From: Methanobacterium sp. UBA375
GTDB taxonomy: Archaea; Methanobacteriota; Methanobacteria; Methanobacteriales; Methanobacteriaceae
DNA: 64,000 nt
Reading direction: 5' to 3'
Assembly (NCBI GenBank): GCA_002495625.1
Contig: DAGC01000013.1
Coordinates: 124,001 to 188,000, forward strand
Position numbers and translations under genes: made by a program. Every line of letters starts with the position of its first letter. Position 1 is the stretch's first letter. The notes under the pieces were generated by a model that did no database searches, was not told the origin of the DNA, and saw only the letters and a program-made list of their open reading frames with translations. Positions 54,833-63,074 of the stretch are shown one piece after another.

Positions 54833-56428
54833 CTATTTTTTAAACATCTTCTTTTTCTCTGTGGAAGTTAAATCATCCACAATAGAATCAGGTAAACCTG
54901 TTTTAAGTATTCTTCCGCCTCTCATGAGGGAAGCACGATCACATACATCCAGTACGAAGTCCATATCGTGGCTGATGATCAGGAAAGTCTGATTGAGTTC
55001 CTCACGAGCCTTCCTTATGGAATCCGTGACCTGCACCCGGGTTATAGGGTCCATGGTACCGGTTGGTTCATCTAAAATGATGATGTTAGGCTCTTTAATC
55101 AAAACCTGAGCCAATGCCACCCGGTGGCGTTCCCCACCACTTAATTCATCAGGGAATTTGGAAAGGATCTCCTGGGCGTATTTTTCATCAAAACCAACCG
55201 CATTCAACACATAAGCGGCTTTCATCCTGGCAAATTCAGCGGGTAGTTCCAAACTAATCGCTTCGGTGAGGTTACCTAACACATTACGATGAGGGTATAA
55301 ACTGTACTCCTGGTGCAATAGGCCCAGATAAGGTTTAACTCTTCCCCTACCAATAGGTCCCTTCTCAGTCATATCGATCCAGTCGTCTCCTAATTTTACA
55401 CCAATTTTACCGTTACTGGGATCTGTAAGGCCGTATAATATTCGAGATAAGGTGGTTTTACCCGCTCCGGAAAGGCCTACCACCCCGTAAATTTCTCCTT
55501 CATTTACCACCAGATCGATGTTATCGGCAGCCTTCACCACGCCCCTTTCTATGGAGTAGTAGTATTTTTTGACTCCTTCCATTTTGATGATGGGTCCCCC
55601 GGTTTTGAAGACTTCTCTTTTCTCTGGTAGTGGTACCTGTGCCAGGAATTTTTCCACCACTACTCCAGGTTCGCCCTCCTCTATTATTTCTCCTTTATCT
55701 ATCCATATCACATAGTCGGAGAGTTTTCTCATGACTTCTGGCCAGTGGCTGGTGATGACCATGGTGGTTCCCTTTTCTTTCACTCCCTCCAGGAGAGCCT
55801 GGTGGATTAACTCCGCGGTTTTAGGGTCCAGTGTTCCGGTGGGTTCATCCGCGAGGAAGAGCATGGGTTCTTTGGCTATCTGTCTGGCGAGCACGACCCT
55901 CTGTTTTTCCCCTCCACTGAGGTCTCGGGCGATGTGTGTGATTCTGTGGCTCATCTGGGCCATTTCTATAAGGTCTATGGCCATATAAGTTGCTTCCTCT
56001 GGCTCATGGCCAGTTATGCCTTTCATAACATTCTCTATAACTGTGTCGTCTTCGTATAATGCGAATGTCCTCTGCAACATGATGGATATTCTTCTTTTAA
56101 TAGCTGCGAAGAGTAACCGGTCGCAGCTCCAGAAATCAACCCTTAATGGTTCGAGTTCGCATCCGCAGTCGCTGCACTTGGACCCTGCTTTTGACGGGCC
56201 GTCCACGATCCTACAGTCAGGACATAAAGCAACGTTAAAATAAATCTTCCCACTATCTGGCCTGTAATCCTGCATACCGCGCAGCATATTAATTAAAACA
56301 GACTTACCAGCACCACTTCTGCCCAAAATACCCAAAACAGAGCCTTCCTCGATATTTACGTTTAAGTTCTTCAAAACTGGTACTTCGTTAAAAGATTTGG
56401 AAACATTCTGGATTTCAATAAAATTCAT
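54833..56428 (-). CDS. atwA: AtwA, component A2 of the MCR activation system
   Basis: A 531-residue soluble protein with two ABC ATPase domains and no membrane part. It powers the reductive activation of methyl-coenzyme M reductase. Domain 1 has Walker A GRSGAGKS (36-43), an unusual cysteine-rich insertion (Cys69, Cys72, Cys85, Cys88, Cys90) and LSGGEKQR. Domain 2 has GLSGAGKT and LSGGERHR with DEPTGTMDP. The insertion probably holds a zinc ion. It is 16 bp downstream of the DUF134 regulator gene, so it may share its promoter. Confidence 0.94.
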   Translation of the reverse strand: MNFIEIQNVSKSFNEVPVLKNLNVNIEEGSVLGILGRSGAGKSVLINMLRGMQDYRPDSGKIYFNVALCPDCRIVDGPSKAGSKCSDCGCELEPLRVDFWSCDRLLFAAIKRRISIMLQRTFALYEDDTVIENVMKGITGHEPEEATYMAIDLIEMAQMSHRITHIARDLSGGEKQRVVLARQIAKEPMLFLADEPTGTLDPKTAELIHQALLEGVKEKGTTMVITSHWPEVMRKLSDYVIWIDKGEIIEEGEPGVVVEKFLAQVPLPEKREVFKTGGPIIKMEGVKKYYYSIERGVVKAADNIDLVVNEGEIYGVVGLSGAGKTTLSRILYGLTDPSNGKIGVKLGDDWIDMTEKGPIGRGRVKPYLGLLHQEYSLYPHRNVLGNLTEAISLELPAEFARMKAAYVLNAVGFDEKYAQEILSKFPDELSGGERHRVALAQVLIKEPNIIILDEPTGTMDPITRVQVTDSIRKAREELNQTFLIISHDMDFVLDVCDRASLMRGGRILKTGLPDSIVDDLTSTEKKKMFKK

Positions 56429-56444
56429 CTCTAATCACCTGACT

Positions 56445-57035
56445 TTAATCAGACCCACATAGCGGAGTATCACATTTAGGGCATTTTGTGTTTCTACAGG
56501 GTACTGCCCTGGTTTTGGGACATTCAAAACCACATTCGGGACATTTACAGATTCGTGGTGGTCCAGCCCCTAATCCTTGACCCCCGTAAGACCTTCTGCT
56601 TAGGAGTGTAACATCTTCACTGGAAGAGTCCACTTCCTGTAGTTCAATAGATATGTCCTCTGACTGGCAGTCCGGACATTTATCATATTCTTTCCCGGGA
56701 TTTATCCATTCAAACCCACATGTTTTGCATTTATACCTACTTTCATCGGTTGAATAATCTTGTCCAATGATTACAATACTTTTCCCCTCAATTAAAGCTT
56801 CAGATATCTTTTTTCTTGCTGAAACTAAAATTCTGTGGAAGGTGGGCTGTGATATGCCCATCAATTCTGCTGATTTTTTTTGCTGTATATTTAGATAATC
56901 TCTGAGTCTAATTGCTTCAAATTCGTCGATATTTATTTCTATAGGAAGTAAATCGTCTATATCATCTTTTTCTGGTCTAAAACAGCGAATTTCTGGGTCT
57001 TTTAGAATTCTTCTGAATCTACGAGGTCTTGGCAT
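56445..57035 (-). CDS. DUF134 DNA-binding protein fused to a double zinc ribbon
   Basis: A 196-residue likely regulator. Residues 1-90 are the DUF134 (UPF0251) domain with a sigma-region-4-like helix-turn-helix at about 52-75 (QKKSAELMGISQPTFHRIL). Residues 103-123 are a zinc ribbon (four Cys) and residues 163-193 a seven-cysteine segment (CKCPEC, CRNTKCPKC). The last 94 residues are almost the same as the whole 102-residue protein at 42769. It is preceded by the palindrome TGAATATATATTCA five bases before its ATG, which suggests autoregulation. Confidence 0.86.
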   Translation of the reverse strand: MPRPRRFRRILKDPEIRCFRPEKDDIDDLLPIEINIDEFEAIRLRDYLNIQQKKSAELMGISQPTFHRILVSARKKISEALIEGKSIVIIGQDYSTDESRYKCKTCGFEWINPGKEYDKCPDCQSEDISIELQEVDSSSEDVTLLSRRSYGGQGLGAGPPRICKCPECGFECPKTRAVPCRNTKCPKCDTPLCGSD

Positions 57036-57039
57036 AAGA

Positions 57040-57053
57040 TGAATATATATTCA
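57040..57053. promoter_or_regulatory. 14-bp palindrome at the DUF134 start codon
   Basis: TGAATATATATTCA, the centre of the palindrome at 43200, ends five bases before the DUF134 ATG. The TATA-like stretch CTATAAATAT (about 57061-57070 on the minus strand) would place the transcription start inside this element. Binding there would block transcription of DUF134 and perhaps atwA. Confidence 0.6.
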
Positions 57054-57070
57054 AAATTAATATTTATAGT

Positions 57071-58162
57071 TTATGATATTGATTTCCCACCGACCAGTTT
57101 AATCAGAGTAATCTCACACCTTGATCCCAGTCTCATTGGAGGCCCCAACGTACCTGTACCCTGGGAAACATAGAGATATCCTCCTTCATCCCCATATAAA
57201 CCTCTGATGTATGGGAAAGGCAATCTCACGAAGTAGTTGAATGGGAAAAACTGGCCGGCGTGGGTATGTCCTGAAAGCTGCAGATCAATTCCTGCTTCCT
57301 TTGCAACTTTAAATTCACTTGGTAAGTGATATAAAAGAATTGTAGGCTTATCTCTGTCGAAATTAATTTTTGGAAGGGTTTTCTGTAGATAATGCCTATC
57401 CCAAGAGAAGGGCACACCCACCACCTGCAGGTCTTGGAAATACAAAACTTCATTATATAATATATTAATAGGGGTTCCAGTTACAAAATCTGAGACCTGA
57501 TCCCGGCCCTGATAGAAATCATGGTTACCCATCACAAATAATATGGGGGCTTTAATTCTTCTGAAATCCTTTAAAATATCATCTTCCAGTTTTGATGACC
57601 CGTCAAACAGATCTCCAGTTATAAAAACAATATCTGGATTAAGATCTATTATTTTATCCATCATTCTTCTAAGAAAACCCTGTTTACGTATTGGTCCAAT
57701 GTGGACATCACTGATCTGCACTGCCCGGATGTTATTTTCAATATTTAAAGGTATAGTTATCTCTTCAACCTTTAATCGGGTTACGTTAATTATTGCATAG
57801 ACGGTTACAACAAAAGCGACCAATAAAATGACTATTCCTGCTGTATAAGCTGGTATATTTATAAAAAATCCCAGTATCAAATATACTGCAAACATGATCA
57901 GTATGTAAGCAGCCATCCCAGTCCAGGCAGCCGAAACTGCATACAGCGTCCTGACCAGTAAATTAGAAGACCGTGTTAACAACACCAAAGAAACTGGATG
58001 AGAAAGGCTTACAAGTAAAAGAACCATGTAATATAATCCAGTTTGTTGTATATTAAATGTAAAACTAAAACCTGAGAAGATAGCGAAGTTTATGATCAAC
58101 GCCATAAAAAGATATGGGATGGTATTCCACATAACGCGGGGACCCTTCATATTAAGCTCCAT
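57071..58162 (-). CDS. membrane-anchored metallophosphoesterase
   Basis: A 363-residue protein with about four N-terminal membrane helices (residues about 12-130) and a calcineurin-like phosphoesterase domain. Metal-binding motifs are DVHIGP, GDLFDG, GNHDFYQG and LSGHTHAGQ. The substrate is not known; relatives cleave phospholipids or nucleotides. It is transcribed away from the DUF134 gene, which lies downstream on the same strand. Confidence 0.9.
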   Translation of the reverse strand: MELNMKGPRVMWNTIPYLFMALIINFAIFSGFSFTFNIQQTGLYYMVLLLVSLSHPVSLVLLTRSSNLLVRTLYAVSAAWTGMAAYILIMFAVYLILGFFINIPAYTAGIVILLVAFVVTVYAIINVTRLKVEEITIPLNIENNIRAVQISDVHIGPIRKQGFLRRMMDKIIDLNPDIVFITGDLFDGSSKLEDDILKDFRRIKAPILFVMGNHDFYQGRDQVSDFVTGTPINILYNEVLYFQDLQVVGVPFSWDRHYLQKTLPKINFDRDKPTILLYHLPSEFKVAKEAGIDLQLSGHTHAGQFFPFNYFVRLPFPYIRGLYGDEGGYLYVSQGTGTLGPPMRLGSRCEITLIKLVGGKSIS

Positions 58163-58189
58163 TTAAAAAAAATGATGGAATAAAAATCC

Positions 58190-58648
58190 CTATTTTTTTA
58201 CCACACCGATAAGTGTGCCGTCAATTATACAATCAAATTTTAATTGTTCATCCCAACCAGCGTCTTTAAACATGTCCATGTAACATAAACCAATTAGTTT
58301 ACCATCCTCATTTAATATATTATCAATCATTTCCTGTACTTCTCCCATTTTTACATTGACTTTGGGCATGCTGAGTCCGCCTAAAAGGGCCACTACATCT
58401 GCTTTTGGATCAGCTGGTTCGGTTAGTTGCATTCCCTGGGGTGTAAGCTCCAACTTTCGGGCACTGCCTATGTCTGTTAATGTGACAAACACCGATTCTT
58501 TATCCCTAACCGCGTATGCAAAAAGTTCTGCAAAGGGGGTGCATACACCAGGTGCTCCTGCAAAGGTTATCTTCTTTGCATCGGCTACTTCTTCTTTAAA
58601 TGCCATTAAATTTCCGTTTAGTCCTTTAAATTCCTTAACATTTTCCAT
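58190..58648 (-). CDS. DUF2124 family protein
   Basis: A 152-residue protein of a family restricted largely to methanogens, with no assigned function. A conserved GAPGVCTPFAELFAYAVRD and a later LLGGLSMPKVNVKMGEVQEMI are visible. The fold is probably alpha/beta. It lies 27 bp before the phosphoesterase gene and 47 bp after Mmp7, all on the minus strand. Confidence 0.82.
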   Translation of the reverse strand: MENVKEFKGLNGNLMAFKEEVADAKKITFAGAPGVCTPFAELFAYAVRDKESVFVTLTDIGSARKLELTPQGMQLTEPADPKADVVALLGGLSMPKVNVKMGEVQEMIDNILNEDGKLIGLCYMDMFKDAGWDEQLKFDCIIDGTLIGVVKK

Positions 58649-58695
58649 TCAATTCACTCCTGTAATTTAAAAAATAAATAAATAAATATCCAAAA

Positions 58696-59607
58696 TTAAA
58701 TGATAGATGTCTCTGGTAATAGTTTAACCAGAGTATAACCGTACATCATGGATTTATGTATCTCTGAAACATCCGCCAGGCGGTAATCATTCACCATCAC
58801 TTCCTCCACCTGATCATGATACCTATCATAGTCCAGCTTAACTCTCACCCCATCTAACTGGCTTACCACCGGGGCTGGCGAGTAAACCTGCTTAATAGCC
58901 GGGACTTGATATTCTATCTCTGTTTTCACCAAAATAGAAGGCACTATAGGCGGATCATCGGCCATATCCATCCTCTTCTGGTCCAATATCCCCTCGACCA
59001 CGTCTACCAGATTTCTAAGGGCTCTGATATTTTCTCCCCTCTTTAATCTCCGGGGAATTCTCCCCAAACCACCGATATAGGCATCAGCACCAGGTATATC
59101 CTCAACATCCATTTCTGGAGCTCCAGTAACCACCACCGGTATCTCGATGTCATCAAACAGGTGTGTTTTATTCAGGATACAGTCTCGGAAGCTTCCCAGG
59201 GCAAATACAGCCAGGTCATGTTCCTCAATGAGCCTCTTCTCATCTTCAGAGATCCGGCTGATACCCTTACCAGCACCTCTCTGCAGTCCGATCATGTTGT
59301 CTTTAGCCCCGTAACGTCTCAGGTACTCTGAAATGTCGCAGGCAGAATGGGGGAGGTGCTGCCGGGCCAGAGTGGGCGAGACGATGGCTATCTCAGTCCC
59401 GGCCATGGGTGCTACTTTTATTTTTCCCAGGAGTTCCTTGGCCTTTTCTTCGACTTTACCAACATCTTCTATGGGTACCGCCAGGGTTAAAACCAGATCC
59501 ATCTGGCTTACAGTTTCCTGAAGAACGAAACCACCCAGGTCCTCGATAAGTTCCACCATTTCCTCATGCTTATGGATTCCACCAGTGTAAGTCAATGTCT
59601 CATACAT
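58696..59607 (-). CDS. mmp7: methanogenesis marker protein 7 (MCR activation)
   Basis: A 303-residue protein of the Mmp7 family found only in methanogens. Features are MYETLTYTGGIHKHEEMVELIEDLGGFVLQETVS, IVSPTLARQHLPHSACDISEYLRRYGAKDNMIGLQRGAGKG and AVFALGSFRDCILNK. Two or three conserved cysteines may hold a metal cluster. Mmp7 has been reported as part of the MCR activation complex with McrC, Mmp17 and AtwA. It overlaps Mmp17 by 16 bases. Confidence 0.85.
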   Translation of the reverse strand: MYETLTYTGGIHKHEEMVELIEDLGGFVLQETVSQMDLVLTLAVPIEDVGKVEEKAKELLGKIKVAPMAGTEIAIVSPTLARQHLPHSACDISEYLRRYGAKDNMIGLQRGAGKGISRISEDEKRLIEEHDLAVFALGSFRDCILNKTHLFDDIEIPVVVTGAPEMDVEDIPGADAYIGGLGRIPRRLKRGENIRALRNLVDVVEGILDQKRMDMADDPPIVPSILVKTEIEYQVPAIKQVYSPAPVVSQLDGVRVKLDYDRYHDQVEEVMVNDYRLADVSEIHKSMMYGYTLVKLLPETSII

Positions 59608-60134
59608 ATACGATTCTCCAGAATTTCATATCTCATTCTAGCTCTCTTGACCGGGTTTAGTGGGGCGTTTCTGTGTGATGGTAATTCAACCGCCTTTTTT
59701 CCGGCTTCTTGTAATTCTTTTTTTAATTCTTTCTTTAAGTAATCGGGGTAAATTAAGAAATCATAGGACTCATCGGTAACTATGGTAAAACCCATGTCTT
59801 CTGCAATGTCCCCTAAAAAGTGGGAATAGACTTTAACTTTTATTTTTTTGTTTTCATCCCTTTTCTGGTTTGATATCCCTTTACTCAAATTTTTTCCCAG
59901 TGGTTCTGTACCTAACCTGTTGGAGACTAATTTTATACCATCCTCGATCTGGTTGAAGGTGTTTAATTTCAATTTAATAAATTCAGTGGAGGTATCATCA
60001 TGATTTTTCGTCTCAGATAAGACCACTGCTAAATCTACATCCCTATAGACTCCGTCCTTAATTATCTGGAACTGGGATACCCCTGCGAGTCGTAATATTT
60101 CCTGACACATGGGTGTAGTGGCGATTTTCATCAT
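59592..60134 (-). CDS. probable methanogenesis marker protein 17
   Basis: A 180-residue protein whose sequence (MMKIATTPMCQEILRLAGVSQFQIIKDGVYRDVDLAVVLSETK) fits the methanogen-specific marker 17 family. The main support is its overlap with mmp7, the usual partner gene. A charged middle part and a conserved IYPDYLKKELKKELQEAG follow. Both proteins occur in the MCR activation complex. I am less sure of the number of the marker family than of the methanogen-only nature of the protein. Confidence 0.65.
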   Translation of the reverse strand: MMKIATTPMCQEILRLAGVSQFQIIKDGVYRDVDLAVVLSETKNHDDTSTEFIKLKLNTFNQIEDGIKLVSNRLGTEPLGKNLSKGISNQKRDENKKIKVKVYSHFLGDIAEDMGFTIVTDESYDFLIYPDYLKKELKKELQEAGKKAVELPSHRNAPLNPVKRARMRYEILENRICMRH

Positions 60135-60329
60135 ATTTACCGGGATGAATCCTTTATGTTTATCTTTGTAATATTATTATATGCCTTAATAAATTTAATA
60201 AATTAACCACCGATATCTGGTTTATTGAATATATTTATGGTAAATTATTTCCCACCTTAAACCTACTATAGACGCAAAAAACCCGGCTTAAATAAATTTT
60301 TTTTCAGGAATTAAGATTTTCACCAAAGA

Positions 60330-60382
60330 CTTATATATTTTGTTTAACAAAAAAGTAATACAAGACCGCTTTATGTTGGTCT
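60330..60382 (+). promoter_or_regulatory. TATA box and leader hairpin before the TRAM gene
   Basis: A strong TATA box CTTATATATT (60330-60339) is followed by AGACC (60363-60367) and GGTCT (60378-60382), a small hairpin in the expected leader, and then the AAGGATGTGA binding site. The rest of the gap 60135-60392 is AT-rich with no gene. Confidence 0.45.
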
Positions 60383-60392
60383 AAGGATGTGA

Positions 60393-60608
60393 ATGAAATT
60401 GTTTAGAACAGATGAAGGTCCGAAGACTGCTCCTATACAGGAAGGAGAAGAATACGAAGTAAAAATTGAAGATGTAGGTAAAGAAGGCGACGGCATAACC
60501 CGAATTGAAGGTTTTGTTGTATTTGTGCCTGATACAAAAGTAGGTGACGAGGTAAAAGTACGGATAACCTCTGTAAGAAGGAGATTTGCTTTCGCTGAGA
60601 AAGTGTAG
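60393..60608 (+). CDS. TRAM domain protein
   Basis: A 71-residue protein consisting of a single TRAM domain (YEVKIEDVGKEGDGITRIEGFVVFVPDTKVGDEVKVRITSV), with a short N-terminal tail. TRAM domains bind RNA, and single-domain TRAM proteins in archaea act as RNA chaperones. It is monocistronic with a strong promoter. Confidence 0.92.
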   Translation: MKLFRTDEGPKTAPIQEGEEYEVKIEDVGKEGDGITRIEGFVVFVPDTKVGDEVKVRITSVRRRFAFAEKV

Positions 60609-60723
60609 GGATTATAACAGTTTAGCAGTATCTATCGAATTTTCATCAAATTAACCAGTTATCCAAGTACAGGAAATTAAAGTTTTTATTTTTTTTTAAT
60701 TCTATTTTATTTTGGTGCCTTTT

Positions 60724-61392
60724 ATGAGAGTTTCCCTAAGTTTAGATAGGTCCTATTCTGAAGATGTAGCAATTATGGTAGATGCACTCCGAGCCAGCGC
60801 AACCATAACCACCGCACTCGAGAGTTTTAAAACAGTTATCCCTGTCAGGGGAATCGATGAAGCAGTGACCCTAGCAAAAAAACACGAAGCGGTCCTGGCC
60901 GGTGAAAGGGAAGGGACGAAGATAGAAGGATTTGATGTGGGCAATTCTCCTGTGGATATAAGGAATTTCCAGGGAGATATTTTAGTCCTCACCACGTCCA
61001 ATGGGACCCGGATACTGGAGGATATATCTGCTTCCACCATACTCATCGGCTCATATTTAAACGCCCAAGCAGTAGCATCTAAAGCATTAAAGCTTGCAAA
61101 AAACCATATAGAAGTGGTGATGGCCGGAGTAAATGGAAAATTTGCCATAGAAGATTTCCTATCAGCAGGAGAAATAATCACCAATTTACAGGACCATGAA
61201 CTGACTGAAGAAGCTTTAGCAGCCATGATGGCATCTACTGACCCGGAAAAAGTGGATGATGCCGTGTTAAACTCCAGTTCTGCCCTCCGCCTCCATGCTT
61301 TAGGACTGGAAAAGGACATCCAATTTTCACTCAAGAGAAATATATATAAGACAGTTCCCATCTACAAAGATGGAACCATAACAAAAATTTAA
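60724..61392 (+). CDS. comB: 2-phosphosulfolactate phosphatase ComB
   Basis: This removes phosphate from 2-phosphosulfolactate, the second step of coenzyme M biosynthesis. A 222-residue protein with VDALRASATITTALE and NGTRILEDISASTILIGSYLNAQAVA, both characteristic of ComB. Start ATG at 60724 has GGTG nine bases upstream. A GTG in the same frame at 60712 lies in that site and is less likely. The gene precedes the TraB-family gene by ten bases. Confidence 0.9.
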   Translation: MRVSLSLDRSYSEDVAIMVDALRASATITTALESFKTVIPVRGIDEAVTLAKKHEAVLAGEREGTKIEGFDVGNSPVDIRNFQGDILVLTTSNGTRILEDISASTILIGSYLNAQAVASKALKLAKNHIEVVMAGVNGKFAIEDFLSAGEIITNLQDHELTEEALAAMMASTDPEKVDDAVLNSSSALRLHALGLEKDIQFSLKRNIYKTVPIYKDGTITKI

Positions 61393-61402
61393 AAATGATC
61401 AC

Positions 61403-62728
61403 ATGGAATTTGAATCAGATAAAGAAGATCACAAAGCACCTAAATCGGGTAATAAAGATTATATAAAATTTGAATCTGGTAACAAAAATTACACCAAACC
61501 AGGATCAGGTAATAAAGATAATACAGAAACCGAACCAGATAATAAAGATTACACAGAACCTGAACCAGCCAAAGAACCATCACTCAAGATTATAGGCACA
61601 GCACACGTTTCTGATGAAAGTGTAAAGGAGGTAAGAGAAACTATTCTTGAAACTAGGCCGGATGTGGTGGCTGTTGAGTTAGATCTAAACCGCCTGCAAA
61701 ACCTTAAAATGGAGGCAGCTGGCCAAAAGCCGGATAAAGAATTGAACATCAGGGAAATAATAAAAAGTGACCAGTTAACTGCGTTTCTCGCCAGTGGTTT
61801 CCTTTCCTACATGCAAAAAAAGATCGGTGACGAGGTGGGGGTTAAACCCGGGGCAGAGATGCTGGCCGCAGTTTCCGCCGCTGAAGAAGTGGGGGCCAGT
61901 ATCGCCCTCATAGACCGGGACATCCAGATCACACTTAAAAGAGCCCTCAACCAGATGAGCTTCTGGGAGAAGATGAAGTTCGCCTACGGCCTCATTGCCT
62001 CATTCTTCGCCAGTGACGAAGACCTGGAAGACATCGAAAAGATAAAAGAGGGTGACACACTGGCCGAGGTTATGGAATACTTCAAAGACATGTCCCCCCA
62101 GGCATACCACGTGCTGGTGGATGAAAGGGATGCCTACATGGCACGTATGTTACTGGATTTGCCCGAAGGACGGGTGGTTGCCGTGGTAGGGGCCGGGCAT
62201 CAAAGTGGAATCAAAGAATATATGAGCCACCCCGAGAAGATACCAGAAATAACCGAGCTATTAAGAATCGAAGTACCCAAGGTATCCATCACTAAACTAT
62301 TGGTATTTGCCATACCGGTAATATTCATCGCCATATTCCTCATGGCCTTCTTAAACGGGATAAATATCAACATGGGCCTCCTGCAATTCGTACTATTAAC
62401 CGGGGGATTAGGGTTCATAGGTACCCTAGTTGCCGGTGGCAAGATTTATTCTGCACTAACCGCTTTTGTCGTGTCACCCGTAACTGTTATACACCCTTTA
62501 CTCGCTTCAGGATGGTTTGCCGGTATCGTGGAGGCTAAATTAAGGAAAATTTCCATGGATGACCTGGTGGAACTCCCTAAATGTGAAAGTCTCCGGGAGA
62601 TGTGGGAGAATAAATTATTCAGGGTGCTACTGGTGGTGGTGGGGGCCAACATCGGTACCAGCATCGGCACATTCATAGCCATACCCAACGTGTTATGGCC
62701 CCTTATAAGTAAATTGATAGGATATTAA
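61403..62728 (+). CDS. TraB/PrgY family protein
   Basis: A 441-residue membrane protein. After a 55-residue repeat-rich N terminus, the TraB domain starts (LKIIGTAHVSDESVKEVRE, EKPDVVAVELDLNRLQ-like) and covers about residues 60-290 including GRVVAVVGAGHQSGIKEYM. Four or so C-terminal helices follow. The domain resembles metallo-proteases of the erythromycin-esterase/TIKI type (inference) and is found in archaea, bacteria and eukaryotes. The role here is unknown. The N-terminal Lys/Asn/Glu repeats are unusual. Confidence 0.85.
   Translation: MEFESDKEDHKAPKSGNKDYIKFESGNKNYTKPGSGNKDNTETEPDNKDYTEPEPAKEPSLKIIGTAHVSDESVKEVRETILETRPDVVAVELDLNRLQNLKMEAAGQKPDKELNIREIIKSDQLTAFLASGFLSYMQKKIGDEVGVKPGAEMLAAVSAAEEVGASIALIDRDIQITLKRALNQMSFWEKMKFAYGLIASFFASDEDLEDIEKIKEGDTLAEVMEYFKDMSPQAYHVLVDERDAYMARMLLDLPEGRVVAVVGAGHQSGIKEYMSHPEKIPEITELLRIEVPKVSITKLLVFAIPVIFIAIFLMAFLNGININMGLLQFVLLTGGLGFIGTLVAGGKIYSALTAFVVSPVTVIHPLLASGWFAGIVEAKLRKISMDDLVELPKCESLREMWENKLFRVLLVVVGANIGTSIGTFIAIPNVLWPLISKLIGY
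61415..61564 (+). repeat. 30-bp (10-residue) tandem repeats in the TraB N terminus
   Basis: Five repeats of ten residues: SDKEDHKAPK, SGNKDYIKFE, SGNKNYTKPG, SGNKDNTETE and PDNKDYTEPE. The DNA repeats GGTAATAAAGATTA-type units. The segment looks like a flexible, probably variable linker before the catalytic domain. Confidence 0.8.
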
Positions 62729-62773
62729 CTCAGTTATATAGACCATATATCCACCTAAATTTAGGTTAAAACC

Positions 62774-62989
62774 ATGTATCTGATATTCAGATGTAATTGT
62801 GGCCGGGCAATTTATGCCAAAGAAGGTGCCAAGCAGAAAACATGCGTCTGTGGGAGGACTTGGAAAGTGAAAGACAGGAAGATCCTGAAAAAAGCACCTG
62901 ATGCTGAGACCGCTGCAGAAATGGTCAGAAAATTACAGGAAGAGAAATATGGTGGTGGAATTTTCACCACTGCCGATAAAATACGTTGA
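62774..62989 (+). CDS. DUF1922 zinc-ribbon protein
   Basis: A 71-residue protein of the DUF1922 family. The N-terminal half is a zinc ribbon (FRCNCGRAIYAKEGAKQKTCVCGRTWKVK, Cys8, Cys10, Cys25, Cys27). The C-terminal half is helical (DAETAAEMVRKLQEEK). Its function is unknown. It lies 45 bp after the TraB gene and 85 bp before the GTPase gene. Confidence 0.88.
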   Translation: MYLIFRCNCGRAIYAKEGAKQKTCVCGRTWKVKDRKILKKAPDAETAAEMVRKLQEEKYGGGIFTTADKIR

Positions 62990-63074
62990 TTCTGTTTTTA
63001 GCAAAACAAATAAATAGTTTTTTAGTTACTGAGATTCCATATCATAACCACAAACCGATTTTGAACTCGATAGT

